Notes under the pieces: generated by a model
Databases searched by the model: none
The model's input: only the letters and a program-made list of their open reading frames with translations
What the model was told of the DNA's origin: nothing
NCBI GenBank assembly: GCA_003151955.1
Contig: PLZB01000019.1
Span: forward strand, 1-64,000
Length of the DNA: 64,000 nucleotides
Reading direction: 5' to 3'
Source of the DNA: Acidimicrobiaceae bacterium
GTDB lineage: Bacteria; Actinomycetota; Acidimicrobiia; Acidimicrobiales; UBA8190
Shown: positions 8,873-16,942 of the stretch, one piece after another
Numbering within the stretch: position 1 is the first letter of the stretch
How the letters are laid out: every line of letters starts with the position of its first letter
Program-made: the position numbers and the translations under genes

Positions 8873-9250
8873 ATGCCCACCCCCGTCGAGCTCCGTCAGC
8901 TGGTCGCCCGCTATGTGGAGACCGTCAACTCCCGGGACGTCGAAGCCCTGACCGCCCTCTTCACCGAGGACGCCGTCCAGGCCGACCCGGCCTCCAACCC
9001 CCCCAACATCGGCCACGACGCCATCGCCGAGTTCTGGCGGAACAGCATCGGGGCCAGCCAGGCCTGGACCTTCCAGGCCAAGGCCGTCCACACCTGCGCA
9101 GACCACGTCGCCATCGACTTCGAGATCGCCGTCACCACCGGCGGGGCCGTCATGGTCATCGACGGGATCGAGGTCTTCGACGTGGCCGAGGACCTCCGGA
9201 TCCGCTCCGTCCACGCCTACTGGGACGGCGAGGATCTCTCCTTCCCGTAG
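8873..9250 (+). CDS. NTF2/SnoaL-like protein (ketosteroid-isomerase fold)
   Basis: A 125-residue single-domain protein of the cone-shaped NTF2 fold. An N-terminal helix (VARYVETVNSRDVEALTALF) is followed by TEDAVQADPASNPPNIGHDAI and alternating strands, ending with RSVHAYWDGEDLSFP. The family includes ketosteroid isomerases and polyketide cyclases, but the substrate cannot be named from sequence. The Asp residues of TEDA and WDGED sit where catalytic acids lie in some members. It begins 4 nt after fabI with GAGG upstream of ATG 8873, so it is co-transcribed; a link to lipid or steroid chemistry is only inference. Confidence 0.78.
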   Translation: MPTPVELRQLVARYVETVNSRDVEALTALFTEDAVQADPASNPPNIGHDAIAEFWRNSIGASQAWTFQAKAVHTCADHVAIDFEIAVTTGGAVMVIDGIEVFDVAEDLRIRSVHAYWDGEDLSFP

Positions 9251-9270
9251 CGGGGCCACCCGAGAGGGAA

Positions 9271-9302
9271 TATACTCCCCCTTGGAGTTCGAAAACGGAC
9301 TC
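9271..9302 (+). promoter_or_regulatory. hipBA promoter -10 and inverted-repeat operator
   Basis: TATACT at 9271-9276 is a near-consensus -10. Nine nt downstream lies an inverted repeat, GAGTTCG AAAA CGGACTC (9285-9302), with arms matching at 6 of 7 positions. HipB-type antitoxins bind such palindromes to repress their own operon, so this is the likely operator. A clear -35 is not visible. Confidence 0.55.
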
Positions 9303-9322
9303 TAATCCCCTCAGGGCGCCCG

Positions 9323-9655
9323 ATGAGACGAACATACACGTACCTTCCCCAAACCCTCGATGCGGCCCGGGTTCTCGGCCTGCAGATCGCCGCGGCCCGG
9401 AGGCGACGGCACATGACCGCCAGGGATCTCGCCGAGCGGGCCCGGATCGACCCGAAGACACTGCACAAGGCCGAGAGCGGGGACCCCACCGTGGCCACGG
9501 GGACGATGTTCGAGCTGGCCGGACTGGTGGGCCTGAGTCTGTTCGCCCCAGAGCCTGGGGACCTCCCGTCGATCGTCCGGCGCGAGGAGGACCGGCTCGC
9601 TCTGCTGCCCAGCCGCGTCGTCAACCCACTGCAGGTTCCCGATGACGACTTCTGA
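9323..9655 (+). CDS. hipB: HipB-like XRE-family antitoxin
   Basis: A 110-residue helix-turn-helix protein. The HTH runs from about residue 19 to 75: GLQIAAARRRRHMTARDLAERA, then a recognition helix with DPKTLHKAESGD. Antitoxins of this class bind HipA kinase and repress the operon as dimers. The last ~25 residues (LLPSRVVNPLQVPDDDF) form a flexible tail. ATG 9323 lies about 40 nt downstream of the -10, leaving a leader with the candidate operator. Its stop overlaps the start of hipA by 14 nt. DNA here is less extreme in GC than the flanking housekeeping genes, as expected for a mobile toxin-antitoxin module. Confidence 0.85.
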   Translation: MRRTYTYLPQTLDAARVLGLQIAAARRRRHMTARDLAERARIDPKTLHKAESGDPTVATGTMFELAGLVGLSLFAPEPGDLPSIVRREEDRLALLPSRVVNPLQVPDDDF

Positions 9656-10892
9656 CGCCACCGAGGCCTTCGTCTGGGTCTGGCTTGCCGGCGCCACCGA
9701 GCCGGTCGTCGCCGGCCGGCTCAACGCGACCGGGGACCAGATCGTGTTCCGCTACGGCGCCGCCTACCGGGCCCGGCCGGGGGCGGTGCCCCTGTACCTT
9801 CCCGAGCTCCCGATGGGCAGCGACGTGATCTCGCCCCTCGACGGCATGGGCGTCGCCGGATGCATCGCCGACGCCGGCCCCGACGCCTGGGGCCGACGCG
9901 TCATCCTGCATTCCCATCTCCACAAGGATGCCGACGCGACCGAGGATCAGGTGGGACTCGTCACCTTCCTCCTCCAGTCAGGCTCCGATCGGATCGGTGG
10001 GCTGGACTTCCAGGCAAGCTCATCCGACTACATCCCCCGGATCACCCAGGCGCCGCTCCCGGAGTTGCTCACGGCGGCCGATCGTCTGGAGCAGGGCCTG
10101 CCCCTCGATCCCGCCCTCGGATTGGCTCTCCTCCACGGCTCCTCCCTGGGCGGGGCGCGGCCCAAGGTGCTCGTCGAGGACGGGGATGGGTCGAAGAAGA
10201 TCGCCAAGTTCGGTCGCAGGTCCGATACCTATCCGGTCGCCAACGCCGAAGGGGCCGTGATGCACCTCGCGCACCTGGCTGGACTGAACGTCGCCGCCAC
10301 GGCGGTCACTCGCTGCCTGGACACCGACGTCCTGCTCGTCGACCGCTTCGACCGGAACCATGGCCCCGGACAACGAAGGATGATGGTCTCGGCGCTCACC
10401 CTCCAGCAGCTCGACGAGCGGTGGTCCCGGTATGCCACCTATACCGGCCTGGCCGAGCAGATCCGCACGCGGTTCACCCACGTCGATCTGACCCTCCGGG
10501 AGCTCTTCCTCCGGATCGCGTTCAACATCTGCGTCGGGAACACCGACGACCATGCCCGGAACCATGCTGCGTTCTGGGACGGGACCCGAGAACTGCTCAC
10601 CCTGACACCGGCCTTCGACATCTGCCCACAACGGCGCGGTGGGGGCGAGACGGTGCAGGCGATGGCCTACGGGGCCGACGGAGAGCGCCGGGCCCGTCTG
10701 GAACCGCTCGTGCGGGCCGCTCGGCTCTACCACCTCGAGTCCGCCGATGCCCGCCAACTCGTCGACGGCCTCGTCGAGGTGATCCACTCGAACTGGAACC
10801 ATGCGGCCGACCACGCCCGGCTCTCCCCAGCGGACCGGGAGTTGCTGTGGGGCACCCAGATCCTGAACCCTTCGATCTTCTACTCGGATTGA
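9642..10892 (+). CDS. hipA: HipA-family serine/threonine kinase toxin
   Basis: A 416-residue HipA. The N-terminal HipA_N domain is followed by the glycine-rich loop GSSLGGARPK (about residues 166-175). Next come the nucleotide-site segment LLVDRFDR (231-238), the catalytic loop NTDDHARNHAF (300-311) and a metal-binding Asp in PAFDICP (about 326). All key residues of an active kinase are present. Characterised members phosphorylate aminoacyl-tRNA synthetases such as GltX or TrpS and stop growth; the target here is unknown. The 14-nt overlap with hipB shows coupled translation. A 76-residue gene follows 52 nt later. Confidence 0.92.
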   Translation: MTTSDATEAFVWVWLAGATEPVVAGRLNATGDQIVFRYGAAYRARPGAVPLYLPELPMGSDVISPLDGMGVAGCIADAGPDAWGRRVILHSHLHKDADATEDQVGLVTFLLQSGSDRIGGLDFQASSSDYIPRITQAPLPELLTAADRLEQGLPLDPALGLALLHGSSLGGARPKVLVEDGDGSKKIAKFGRRSDTYPVANAEGAVMHLAHLAGLNVAATAVTRCLDTDVLLVDRFDRNHGPGQRRMMVSALTLQQLDERWSRYATYTGLAEQIRTRFTHVDLTLRELFLRIAFNICVGNTDDHARNHAAFWDGTRELLTLTPAFDICPQRRGGGETVQAMAYGADGERRARLEPLVRAARLYHLESADARQLVDGLVEVIHSNWNHAADHARLSPADRELLWGTQILNPSIFYSD

Positions 10893-10944
10893 CCGACCCG
10901 CCAGTAGGGTTGGACGACACGGCGCTACGAAGGGGGACAGCCAC

Positions 10945-11175
10945 ATGGTCGGAGGACTCGGAGACGACAACCACCCTGATCTCGAGACGCTCGACCGGCT
11001 CGACGCGCTCGAGCGGCGACCCGACGTGACGCTCGACCCGCCCCCCACCCCCGAAGAGGTCAACCAAGCCGAGATGTACCCCTGGGGCGGTCACACCCTG
11101 GCCGAGACCATCCAGAAGAACCGGGAGTTCGTGGACCCGGCCGGGGACCAGCCTCAGCCCGAGGCGCCGGCGTGA
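10945..11175 (+). CDS. Small hypothetical protein downstream of hipA
   Basis: A 76-residue acidic, proline-containing protein with no recognised domain. The middle stretch MYPWGGHTLAETIQKNREFVDP is the only part that looks folded. ATG 10945 is preceded by AAGGGGGA at a good distance, which supports translation. It follows hipA by 52 nt on the same strand and could be an accessory part of the hip module or an independent gene; nothing in the sequence decides. It could equally be a remnant. Confidence 0.5.
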   Translation: MVGGLGDDNHPDLETLDRLDALERRPDVTLDPPPTPEEVNQAEMYPWGGHTLAETIQKNREFVDPAGDQPQPEAPA

Positions 11176-11289
11176 CTGACCGAGCCCACCAAGGCTGAAA
11201 GGCGAACGTCCTCCGGCAGGCCGACAGGTGTTTCCCGGGGCGGCGTCTGGGGAGGCCAGATCCACGCAGCCGGACACGACGTAAGCGGA
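11176..11289. other. Short gap between convergent genes
   Basis: About 114 bp of lower-GC DNA between the small gene after hipA and the orphan antitoxin on the other strand. No strong hairpin with a T-run is visible. Confidence 0.4.
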
Positions 11290-11625
11290 TCAGCCCTGGA
11301 CGTTTGAGAAGTCGAACATCCTCCGACACGCCAACACCGTTCCCCGGGCATCGCCCGCAACGACGAGCTCGAGCAGCGACCGCCCGTCCAGGTCGGCGGC
11401 GGGGCGACGGACCACCACCGGGATCCGACCGATCTCGACATACCGGATCAACAGCTCGGTGGCTGCCTCCAGATCTGCCATCGTCTCCGTCCGGTCCCTC
11501 GGGACGACGTCAGCTGGCCAGTGCGTCAACTCAGGCCTGGAATAGCCCAAGACCCGGGCCGCCTCCAGCTCCGACAGGCCCCAGACTTGAGCAAAGAGGC
11601 TCACCTTGTCGGGCCTCCGCCACAT
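11290..11625 (-). CDS. Xre/MbcA/ParS-type (DUF2384) antitoxin, apparently orphan
   Basis: A 111-residue protein whose C-terminal half (VVRRPAADLDGRSLLELVVAGD, then a helix with ACRRMFDF) matches the MbcA/ParS/Xre toxin-binding domain, where a 'NP.L.G.SPLELL..G' segment is typical. The N-terminal half, LSELEAARVLGYSRPELTHW, looks like the helix-turn-helix of the same family. Partners are usually RES-domain NAD-degrading toxins; none is seen next to it. I chose ATG 11625 because GAGGGAT precedes it and a promoter lies ~55 nt upstream; the open frame continues upstream to 11862 without family resemblance. Confidence 0.65.
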   Translation of the reverse strand: MWRRPDKVSLFAQVWGLSELEAARVLGYSRPELTHWPADVVPRDRTETMADLEAATELLIRYVEIGRIPVVVRRPAADLDGRSLLELVVAGDARGTVLACRRMFDFSNVQG

Positions 11626-11681
11626 GCGGCTCGATCCCTCGCACGCACCTTTCGCCGATCGGCCCGTGCCATGGTTCCGCA

Positions 11682-11709
11682 TATATACAGCATAGGGGTT
11701 GCTGCCCAA
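11682..11709 (-). promoter_or_regulatory. Promoter for the orphan DUF2384 antitoxin
   Basis: On the minus strand TTGGGC (-35, plus positions 11704-11709) and TATATA (-10, 11682-11687) are 16 bp apart. This would start transcription about 50 nt before ATG 11625. The AT-rich patch stands out in this window. Confidence 0.5.
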
Positions 11710-11873
11710 GGACTGATAATCGATCCGCCCGGCACCCGAAACCTCGTAGTGGATCTTCGGTGAGTAGCCGGGGATACTGGCGGTGGACCAGAACCCGGAA
11801 CGAGGGCTTGCCGGACGGCGTGCCACCGGGCCGCCGGGCAGAGACGAAGGGCTGGTAGGCACCGGGCTTCGGG

Positions 11874-12341
11874 TCAGCTGGGCGCGTCAACTTCTTCGTA
11901 CTCGTCGGTCCCGGGCCCGGTCAGGATCCGTCGGCGAGTCCGGTCGGAGAGAGCCTGGGCCGTGGTCTGCCAGTCGTGCAGGCAGGTGCGAACGGGCCCG
12001 AGGTCGTGGGTCGAGAAGGCAACGCTGAGCGCGTCCCGCATCTCGTCGAGAAACTCCTCGCGGTCATCGTCATCGAAGACGGTCAACCAGGCGTACGGAA
12101 GTTCGGCAGGTCGTACATCGGCGTGCCGCAGGATCACCTCGGTGCGCATCACTTCCATGGCACAGGAGGACACTTCGGTCACGGCCTCCCATTCGGCCAG
12201 CGGCATCATGACAAGGCCGAAGCCGTCGGTATCCCTGAGCAGGGCTCGACCTGCCCGCCCCGCACCGATGAAGTCCCGACGTCGTGAGGCGAGATCACTG
12301 GCCTGAAAGACGTCGGTCGAGGGTGCCGCATCCTTGCTCAT
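11874..12341 (-). CDS. Phd/YefM-like antitoxin-type protein with C-terminal extension
   Basis: A 155-residue protein. The N-terminal ~60 residues (VFQASDLASRRRDFIGAGRAGRALLRDTDG, then LVMMPLAEWEAV) resemble the Phd/YefM antitoxin fold: 'SDL..R..E...A..GRA.VRD.DG'. The rest is helical and acidic (FDDDDREEFLDEMRDAL, then DWQTTAQALSDRTRRRIL) and resembles an extension often seen on actinobacterial Phd-like proteins. No ParE/RelE or Doc toxin is visible next to it. It starts 4 nt after the SRPBCC gene with GAGG upstream of ATG 12341, so the two are probably co-transcribed. Role as antitoxin is inferred from the fold only. Confidence 0.55.
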   Translation of the reverse strand: MSKDAAPSTDVFQASDLASRRRDFIGAGRAGRALLRDTDGFGLVMMPLAEWEAVTEVSSCAMEVMRTEVILRHADVRPAELPYAWLTVFDDDDREEFLDEMRDALSVAFSTHDLGPVRTCLHDWQTTAQALSDRTRRRILTGPGTDEYEEVDAPS

Positions 12342-12345
12342 GCCC

Positions 12346-12801
12346 TCAGGGAGCCTCCACCTCGGCCCGGATCCGCTCCAGGGTGGTCCGCATGTCCTGG
12401 CGGTTGGTCTTCCCCCGGGCCCAGCCCAGGACGGACCAGTAGAGGCGGAGACCGAAGGTGGGGGCCAGGGTGAAGTGCTCCGTGACGTCGGTGCCATCGC
12501 CGGCCCGTTCGAGCCGGTAGCCCCAGACGCTCAGGGGCCGCTCCCCGTTGCCCACCCCGAAGGTGAACTCCCGGCCCGGCACCGAGGCCGAGACGGTGCA
12601 GGTCGTCCAGTAGGTCGGGCCCTTCCCGTTGCGCTTCACATGGCCCCGGAACCTCGCCCCCATCTCGGGGCCGGTGGCCCCGTCGATCCAGACGGCCTCG
12701 AAGGTCTCGGGGCTGTAACGCCCGATCTTCGTGACGTCGCTCAGGAGCTCCCAGATCTTCTCGGGCGGGGCGACCATGTGGACCGTGACCTCTTCGTGCA
12801 T
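12346..12801 (-). CDS. SRPBCC (START-like) ligand-binding protein
   Basis: A 151-residue single-domain protein of the SRPBCC/polyketide-cyclase fold. Diagnostic features are the start VTVHMVAPPEKIWELLSDVTKIGRYSPE, the middle GARFRGHVKRNGKGPTYWTTCTV, the strand WGYRLERAGDGTDVTEHF and a long C-terminal helix. Such proteins bind hydrophobic ligands in a deep pocket; the ligand is not predictable. ATG 12801 is preceded on the minus strand by TAGGGT with a 6-nt spacer, so a leaderless start is likely, though GTGAGG in the same bases could be a ribosome site. Confidence 0.85.
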   Translation of the reverse strand: MHEEVTVHMVAPPEKIWELLSDVTKIGRYSPETFEAVWIDGATGPEMGARFRGHVKRNGKGPTYWTTCTVSASVPGREFTFGVGNGERPLSVWGYRLERAGDGTDVTEHFTLAPTFGLRLYWSVLGWARGKTNRQDMRTTLERIRAEVEAP

Positions 12802-12843
12802 GGCCTCACCCTATGGCCGGTTCCTCCCCAGTCCCCCGATGGG

Positions 12844-12887
12844 CTGGTACCAGTCCACCACCACATCCGGTGTCGTTCTGGTACCAT
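12844..12887 (+). promoter_or_regulatory. Duplicated CTGGTACCA operator and -10 of the vapBC-like pair
   Basis: CTGGTACCAG (12844-12853) is a perfect 10-bp palindrome. CTGGTACCAT recurs at 12878-12887, 34 bp later (about three helical turns). The second copy contains TACCAT (12882-12887), the -10 for the GTG at 12894 with a 6-nt spacer. A repressor on both sites would block the promoter, fitting antitoxin autoregulation. Confidence 0.55.
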
Positions 12888-12893
12888 GGCCGG

Positions 12894-13157
12894 GTGGACA
12901 TCAACGTGAAGGGCGTCGAGCCGGAGGTGGCCGATCGGCTGGCCCGGCAGGCTGCCGCCGAGGGGCTCAGCCAGCAGGAGTGGATCCGGCAGGTGCTCCG
13001 CCAGACGGCGGGCCGCCTGTCCCCGGCCGAGTTGCTGGAGGAGCGGGCCACCACCGATCCGATGAGCGAGGCCGAGTTCACCGCCGTACGGGTGGCGTCG
13101 GCGCGTCGGCGCCAGGAGGTCGTGGAGCGCATCGATGGCCGGCAGCGCCGTCGCTGA
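12894..13157 (+). CDS. VapB-like antitoxin (ribbon-helix-helix type)
   Basis: An 87-residue protein starting with GTG 12894: a short strand DINVKGVEP followed by VADRLARQAAAEGLSQQEWIRQVLRQTAG, the strand-helix-helix of MetJ/Arc-type antitoxins. The second half (SPAELLEERATTDPMSEAEF, then an Arg-rich helix) is the toxin-binding arm. It has a -10 hexamer 6 nt upstream and no ribosome site, so it is leaderless. It overlaps the following PIN-like gene by 23 nt, and palindromic operators precede it. Confidence 0.75.
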   Translation: MDINVKGVEPEVADRLARQAAAEGLSQQEWIRQVLRQTAGRLSPAELLEERATTDPMSEAEFTAVRVASARRRQEVVERIDGRQRRR

Positions 13158-13500
13158 CGCGGGCGGGCTGCTCGTCCTGGCCGGCCTACTCGTCGGAGAG
13201 GTCCACGACGTCGGGGAGATCCTGGTCCTCGACTCGACCGCCCTCCTGGTGGCCGAGTACCTGGCCCTCCGCCACCAGGGGGCGCCCCTGCGGGCCCGAC
13301 GGGACTACGGGCTGGCGCTGCGGGCCGTGGCCGAGTGGTTCCCGGTCCGGGCCCTGGCCATGGACGCCGCCCTGGCCGCCGACCAGGGATCGGAGATCGA
13401 CACCCTGACCGCCCTGGCCCTGGCCGAGAGTCTCGGCCTCCCCCTGACCACGAAGAACCCCGACGTGACGAGCGGGACGGTCGCCGTCCTCCGCTGCTGA
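13135..13500 (+). CDS. PIN-like VapC-family toxin, atypical
   Basis: A 121-residue protein. LVLDSTALLVAEY (about residues 30-42) resembles PIN motif I, with its catalytic Asp after a hydrophobic strand. EIDTLTALALAESLGLPLTTKNPD (about 86-109) matches the C-terminal half with the second acidic pair and the final strand. Compared with VapC toxins (about 130 residues after motif I) the middle is short, and ~28 extra residues precede motif I, where SAVADAGGLLVLAGLL repeats the same hydrophobic look. It is therefore a diverged or partly deleted PIN nuclease. The 23-nt overlap with the antitoxin gene supports pairing. RNase activity is uncertain. Confidence 0.5.
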   Translation: MAGSAVADAGGLLVLAGLLVGEVHDVGEILVLDSTALLVAEYLALRHQGAPLRARRDYGLALRAVAEWFPVRALAMDAALAADQGSEIDTLTALALAESLGLPLTTKNPDVTSGTVAVLRC

Positions 13501-13523
13501 GGCCTGAGCGGCCGGCCCGGACC

Positions 13524-15962
13524 TCAGGACCCGGGGCGGTCGACCCGGACCCGGTGGTGGACGGCCCGGGAGGAGGAGCCGATGCGGAGCTCGAAGGGAC
13601 CCGGCTCCACCTTCCAGGCCCCTGCCGGCTCGTCCCAGAAGGCGAAGGCCCGATCGTCGAGGGTGAGGGTCACCGTCTCGGTCTCCCCGGGGTCGAGGGC
13701 GACCTTGGCGAAGGCCTTGAGCTCCTGGTCCGGGCGGGCCACGGAGGACTCGGGGTCGGCCACGTAGAGCTGGACCACCTCGCTCCCCCGGCGGTCTCCG
13801 GTGTTGGTGACCGGCACCCGGACGACCACGCTGGCGCCGTCGGCGACCACCGGGTCGCCGTAGGCGAAGGTGGTGTAGGAGAGGCCGTGGCCGAAGCAGA
13901 ACTCGGGCTCGATGTCCTCGGTGTCGAAGTGGCGGTAGCCGACGAGGATCCCCTCGCCGTAGACGACCTTCCCCTCGGAACCGGGGTAGAAGCCGTGGGC
14001 CGGGGTGTCCTCGAGGCGGCGGGGGAAGGTGACGGGGAGCCGGCCGCCCGGGTCGAGGGCGCCGGTCAGGATGTCGGCCAGGGCCGGGGCCCCCTCCTCC
14101 CCCGGGTACCAGGCCATGACCACGGCGGCGGTGTCGGCCAGCCAGGGCATCTCGACAGGGGAGCCGGCGTTCACGACCACCACAGTCCGGGGGTTGGCAG
14201 CGAGGACCCGGCGGAGGAGCTCGTCCTGGTCGCCGAGGAGGCGGAGGCTCTTGCGGTCGGCCCCCTCGGTCTCCCACTCGCTGGTGGAGCCGACGACGAC
14301 GATAGCCACGTCGGCGGCCGCGGCGGCGGCCACGGCCCGGTCCATGGCGTCGGCCACGGCCGGTCGGGCCGCGGCCAGGCGGAAGCCGGCCACTGGGAGG
14401 AGGCCGTCGACCTGGTACTCGACGGCCAGGTCGTAGGTCCGGGCCGCCTCGAGCTCGACGGTCTCGGCCCGGGTGGGGCTGGCCAGGCCGAAGAGGTAGG
14501 TGCCGGTGGTGGTGGCCAGGTTCTCGAGGACGGTCTTCCCGTCGAGGAGGATCCGGGCCACCCCGGTGTTGGCCAGACCGAGCTCCCAGGGTCCGGTCAC
14601 GTCGGGGGTGAGCGTGCCCCGGACCCGGAGGGAGAAGGAGCCGACGGCGACGCCGGGGGCGGGGTCGCCGATGGTGATGAACCGGCCCTGGCTGAGGGGG
14701 TCGGTGGCGGCCGGCGGCCCGACCAGGTCGGGGTTGGCGAAGTAGTCGATCCGGAGCCCGTCCCCGAGGAGGCGAGGGTCGATGGTGGGGACGTCCCGGT
14801 CGAGGCGGCAGCCGGGCTCGTGGACGAGGTCGACCCCGTCGAGCCGGCTCCGGAGCTCATCGACCAGGGAGGGGTAGCGGAAGGGGGCCACCGAGGCGCT
14901 CCCCCCTCCCCCGGTCTCGAGGAGCTCGGCGTTGGGGCCGATGAGGGCCAGGCTCCGGAGCCCGCCGGGGGCGAGGGGGAGGATCCCGTCGTTGCGGAGG
15001 AGGACCATCCCCCCCACGGCCACGGCCCGGTTCAGCTCCCGGCGGCCCGGGTCGTCGACCTCGGCCTCGTCCCCGTCCTCGACGGCGGGCCGGTCGTCGA
15101 GGAGGCCACAGCGCGCCATGAGGCGGAGGAGTCGGCGGGCCTGGCCCTCGAGGACGGACTCGTCGAGGTCGCCGGCCTCGACGGCGGCGGCCACCTTGGC
15201 CCCGAGGTGCTGGGGGGGTCCGGGCATCTCCAGGTCGAGGCCGGCCCGGGCCGCCTCCAGGGTGCTGTGGGTCCCGAACCAGTCCGACATGACGATGCCG
15301 TCGTAGTCCCACTCCCCCTTGAGGATCTCCCCCAGGAGGACGGGGTGCTCCCCGGCGTAGGTGCCGTTGACCCGGTTGTAGGCCGACATGACGGCCCAGA
15401 CCCCGGCCTCGCCGACGGCCGCCTCGAAAGCGGGGAGGTGGATCTCCCGGAGCGTCCGGTCGTCGACCTCGGCGCTGATGGTCATCCGCTCGAATTCCTG
15501 GTCGTTGCAGGCGAAGTGCTTGACGCAGCAGGCCACCCCGCCGCCCTGGACGCCGGAGATGTAGGCCACGGCCAGCCGGGCCGTCAGGTGGGGGTCCTCG
15601 GAGAAGGACTCGAAGGTCCGGCCCGCCAGCGGGGTCCGGACGATGCAGACGGTGGGGCCGAGCAGGACGTGGACGCCCTTCGACCGGGCCTCGGCGGCCA
15701 GGGCGGTGCCGTAGCGGGTGACGAGGTCGGTGTCCCAGGTGGAGCCGGCCGCCGTCCCGCAGGGGAAGGCCATCGACCGGCGGGTCCCGATCTTCGCCCC
15801 CCGGACCCCCGAGGGCCCGTCGGAGACCTTGAGCCGGCCCAGGCCGACCCGGTCGACGGCAGGGAGGTGCCAGACGTCGTCGCCGCCGGTGAGCGAGGCC
15901 TTCTCGGCCCTCGTCAATTCGTCCAGCAACGCGTCGAGACGCTCCGGATCACCGTTGTCCAT
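13524..15962 (-). CDS. GH3 family beta-glucosidase with PA14 insert
   Basis: An 812-residue glycoside hydrolase of family 3. The N-terminal barrel contains KHFACNDQE and the nucleophile Asp in IVMSDWFG (about residue 237). The second domain is interrupted by a PA14 domain (about 390-520: RIDYFANPDLVG to TYDLAVEYQVDG), as in some beta-glucosidases where it closes over the substrate. A C-terminal fibronectin III-like domain ends the protein (VRVPVTNTGDRRGSEVVQLYV). No signal peptide is visible, so it probably acts on imported oligosaccharides in the cytoplasm. ATG 15962 follows GGGGAGGGAG. The gene stands alone and ends 24 bp from the convergent PIN-like gene. Confidence 0.92.
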   Translation of the reverse strand: MDNGDPERLDALLDELTRAEKASLTGGDDVWHLPAVDRVGLGRLKVSDGPSGVRGAKIGTRRSMAFPCGTAAGSTWDTDLVTRYGTALAAEARSKGVHVLLGPTVCIVRTPLAGRTFESFSEDPHLTARLAVAYISGVQGGGVACCVKHFACNDQEFERMTISAEVDDRTLREIHLPAFEAAVGEAGVWAVMSAYNRVNGTYAGEHPVLLGEILKGEWDYDGIVMSDWFGTHSTLEAARAGLDLEMPGPPQHLGAKVAAAVEAGDLDESVLEGQARRLLRLMARCGLLDDRPAVEDGDEAEVDDPGRRELNRAVAVGGMVLLRNDGILPLAPGGLRSLALIGPNAELLETGGGGSASVAPFRYPSLVDELRSRLDGVDLVHEPGCRLDRDVPTIDPRLLGDGLRIDYFANPDLVGPPAATDPLSQGRFITIGDPAPGVAVGSFSLRVRGTLTPDVTGPWELGLANTGVARILLDGKTVLENLATTTGTYLFGLASPTRAETVELEAARTYDLAVEYQVDGLLPVAGFRLAAARPAVADAMDRAVAAAAAADVAIVVVGSTSEWETEGADRKSLRLLGDQDELLRRVLAANPRTVVVVNAGSPVEMPWLADTAAVVMAWYPGEEGAPALADILTGALDPGGRLPVTFPRRLEDTPAHGFYPGSEGKVVYGEGILVGYRHFDTEDIEPEFCFGHGLSYTTFAYGDPVVADGASVVVRVPVTNTGDRRGSEVVQLYVADPESSVARPDQELKAFAKVALDPGETETVTLTLDDRAFAFWDEPAGAWKVEPGPFELRIGSSSRAVHHRVRVDRPGS

Positions 15963-16036
15963 GCCGACTCCCTCCCCACCAGGTCCCGCCCACCATTGCC
16001 GGGAACGTCGGGCCCGTCAACGGGGCCCGTCAACGG

Positions 16037-16789
16037 TCAGGCCGGTCCCGCCGTGAGGTCCCGCCGCCGGCCCCGCCGGCCCCGGGCCTGCCAGCCCACC
16101 AGGACCAGTCCGGCCCCGGCGGCCAGGGCCAGGGCCCCGACCGCCCCGGTCGGGGCCTGGACGGGAGGCGGGACGGGGAGGGAGACCTCCCCGAAGAAGC
16201 CGAGGCAGCCGGTCGTGGTCCCGCACTGCCAACCGACGTAGGCGGGGGCGAGGACGGCAGTGCAGGCCACCCCGGTGCAGGGGGAGGCGATCAGGCCGAA
16301 CTGGATGTGGACCGTCCCGTTGGCGGCCAGGACGAAGGCGGGCGGGAGGGTGAAGCCGAGGGCGCCGACCTCGTCGGTGGCCCCGGTCAGGTACCCCTCG
16401 GGGACGTCGACCATGGTGGGCCCGGTGCACTGGGCCGCGGTCACCGGAGCGGTGAAGGCCTGGGTGGAGAGGCAGAGGACCGCAGGGGTGAGACAGGAGC
16501 CGGTGCAGGTCCCGCCCGGGGTGGCCTGGGCGTCGAGCTGGACGGCCCCGGGGATGGTGTTCAGGAGGATGGTCCCGTTGCCCACGGCGATGGCCGAGGG
16601 GCCCTCCTCGGCGATGCAGCTCACCCCGGAGTGGATGGGGACGTAGGCGCAGCCGGAGGACAGCGCCCCGGCGTCGGTCAGGGTGCCGGGGAGGACCCCG
16701 ACGGTGGCCAGGAGGACCAGGGCCACGCCGCCGACGGCCATGGACAGCCGACCGCGACGACGGCCGACTCGAAACTCGCCTTCGACCAC
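16037..16789 (-). CDS. Exported cysteine-rich protein with C-terminal membrane anchor
   Basis: A 250-residue protein of no known family. An Arg-rich start (RVGRRRGRLS) precedes a hydrophobic segment of ~20 residues (MAVGGVALVLLATVGVLPG), a signal peptide or anchor. The body has about ten Cys residues, including paired sites near GGTCTGSCL and SPCTGVACT, suggesting disulfides outside the cell. A second hydrophobic segment (GAVGALALAAGAGLVLVGW) and a run of Arg residues end the protein, giving a type I anchor with a cytoplasmic tail. I chose GTG 16789 because GGGGAGG lies 6 nt upstream. Function unknown. Confidence 0.7.
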   Translation of the reverse strand: MVEGEFRVGRRRGRLSMAVGGVALVLLATVGVLPGTLTDAGALSSGCAYVPIHSGVSCIAEEGPSAIAVGNGTILLNTIPGAVQLDAQATPGGTCTGSCLTPAVLCLSTQAFTAPVTAAQCTGPTMVDVPEGYLTGATDEVGALGFTLPPAFVLAANGTVHIQFGLIASPCTGVACTAVLAPAYVGWQCGTTTGCLGFFGEVSLPVPPPVQAPTGAVGALALAAGAGLVLVGWQARGRRGRRRDLTAGPA

Positions 16790-16942
16790 CTGCTGCCTCC
16801 CCTGCCCGCCGACCGCCACCGCTCTTGTATCCCGGCCCGGACCGGGAGTCAACCAGTCGGCGGTCCCATCCTCGGCTCAGCCACACGGGGTGCCCCCTCC
16901 CCTGCCCTGGGCGGTCGAAATGGGGTAGGAACGGTCGGTGCG

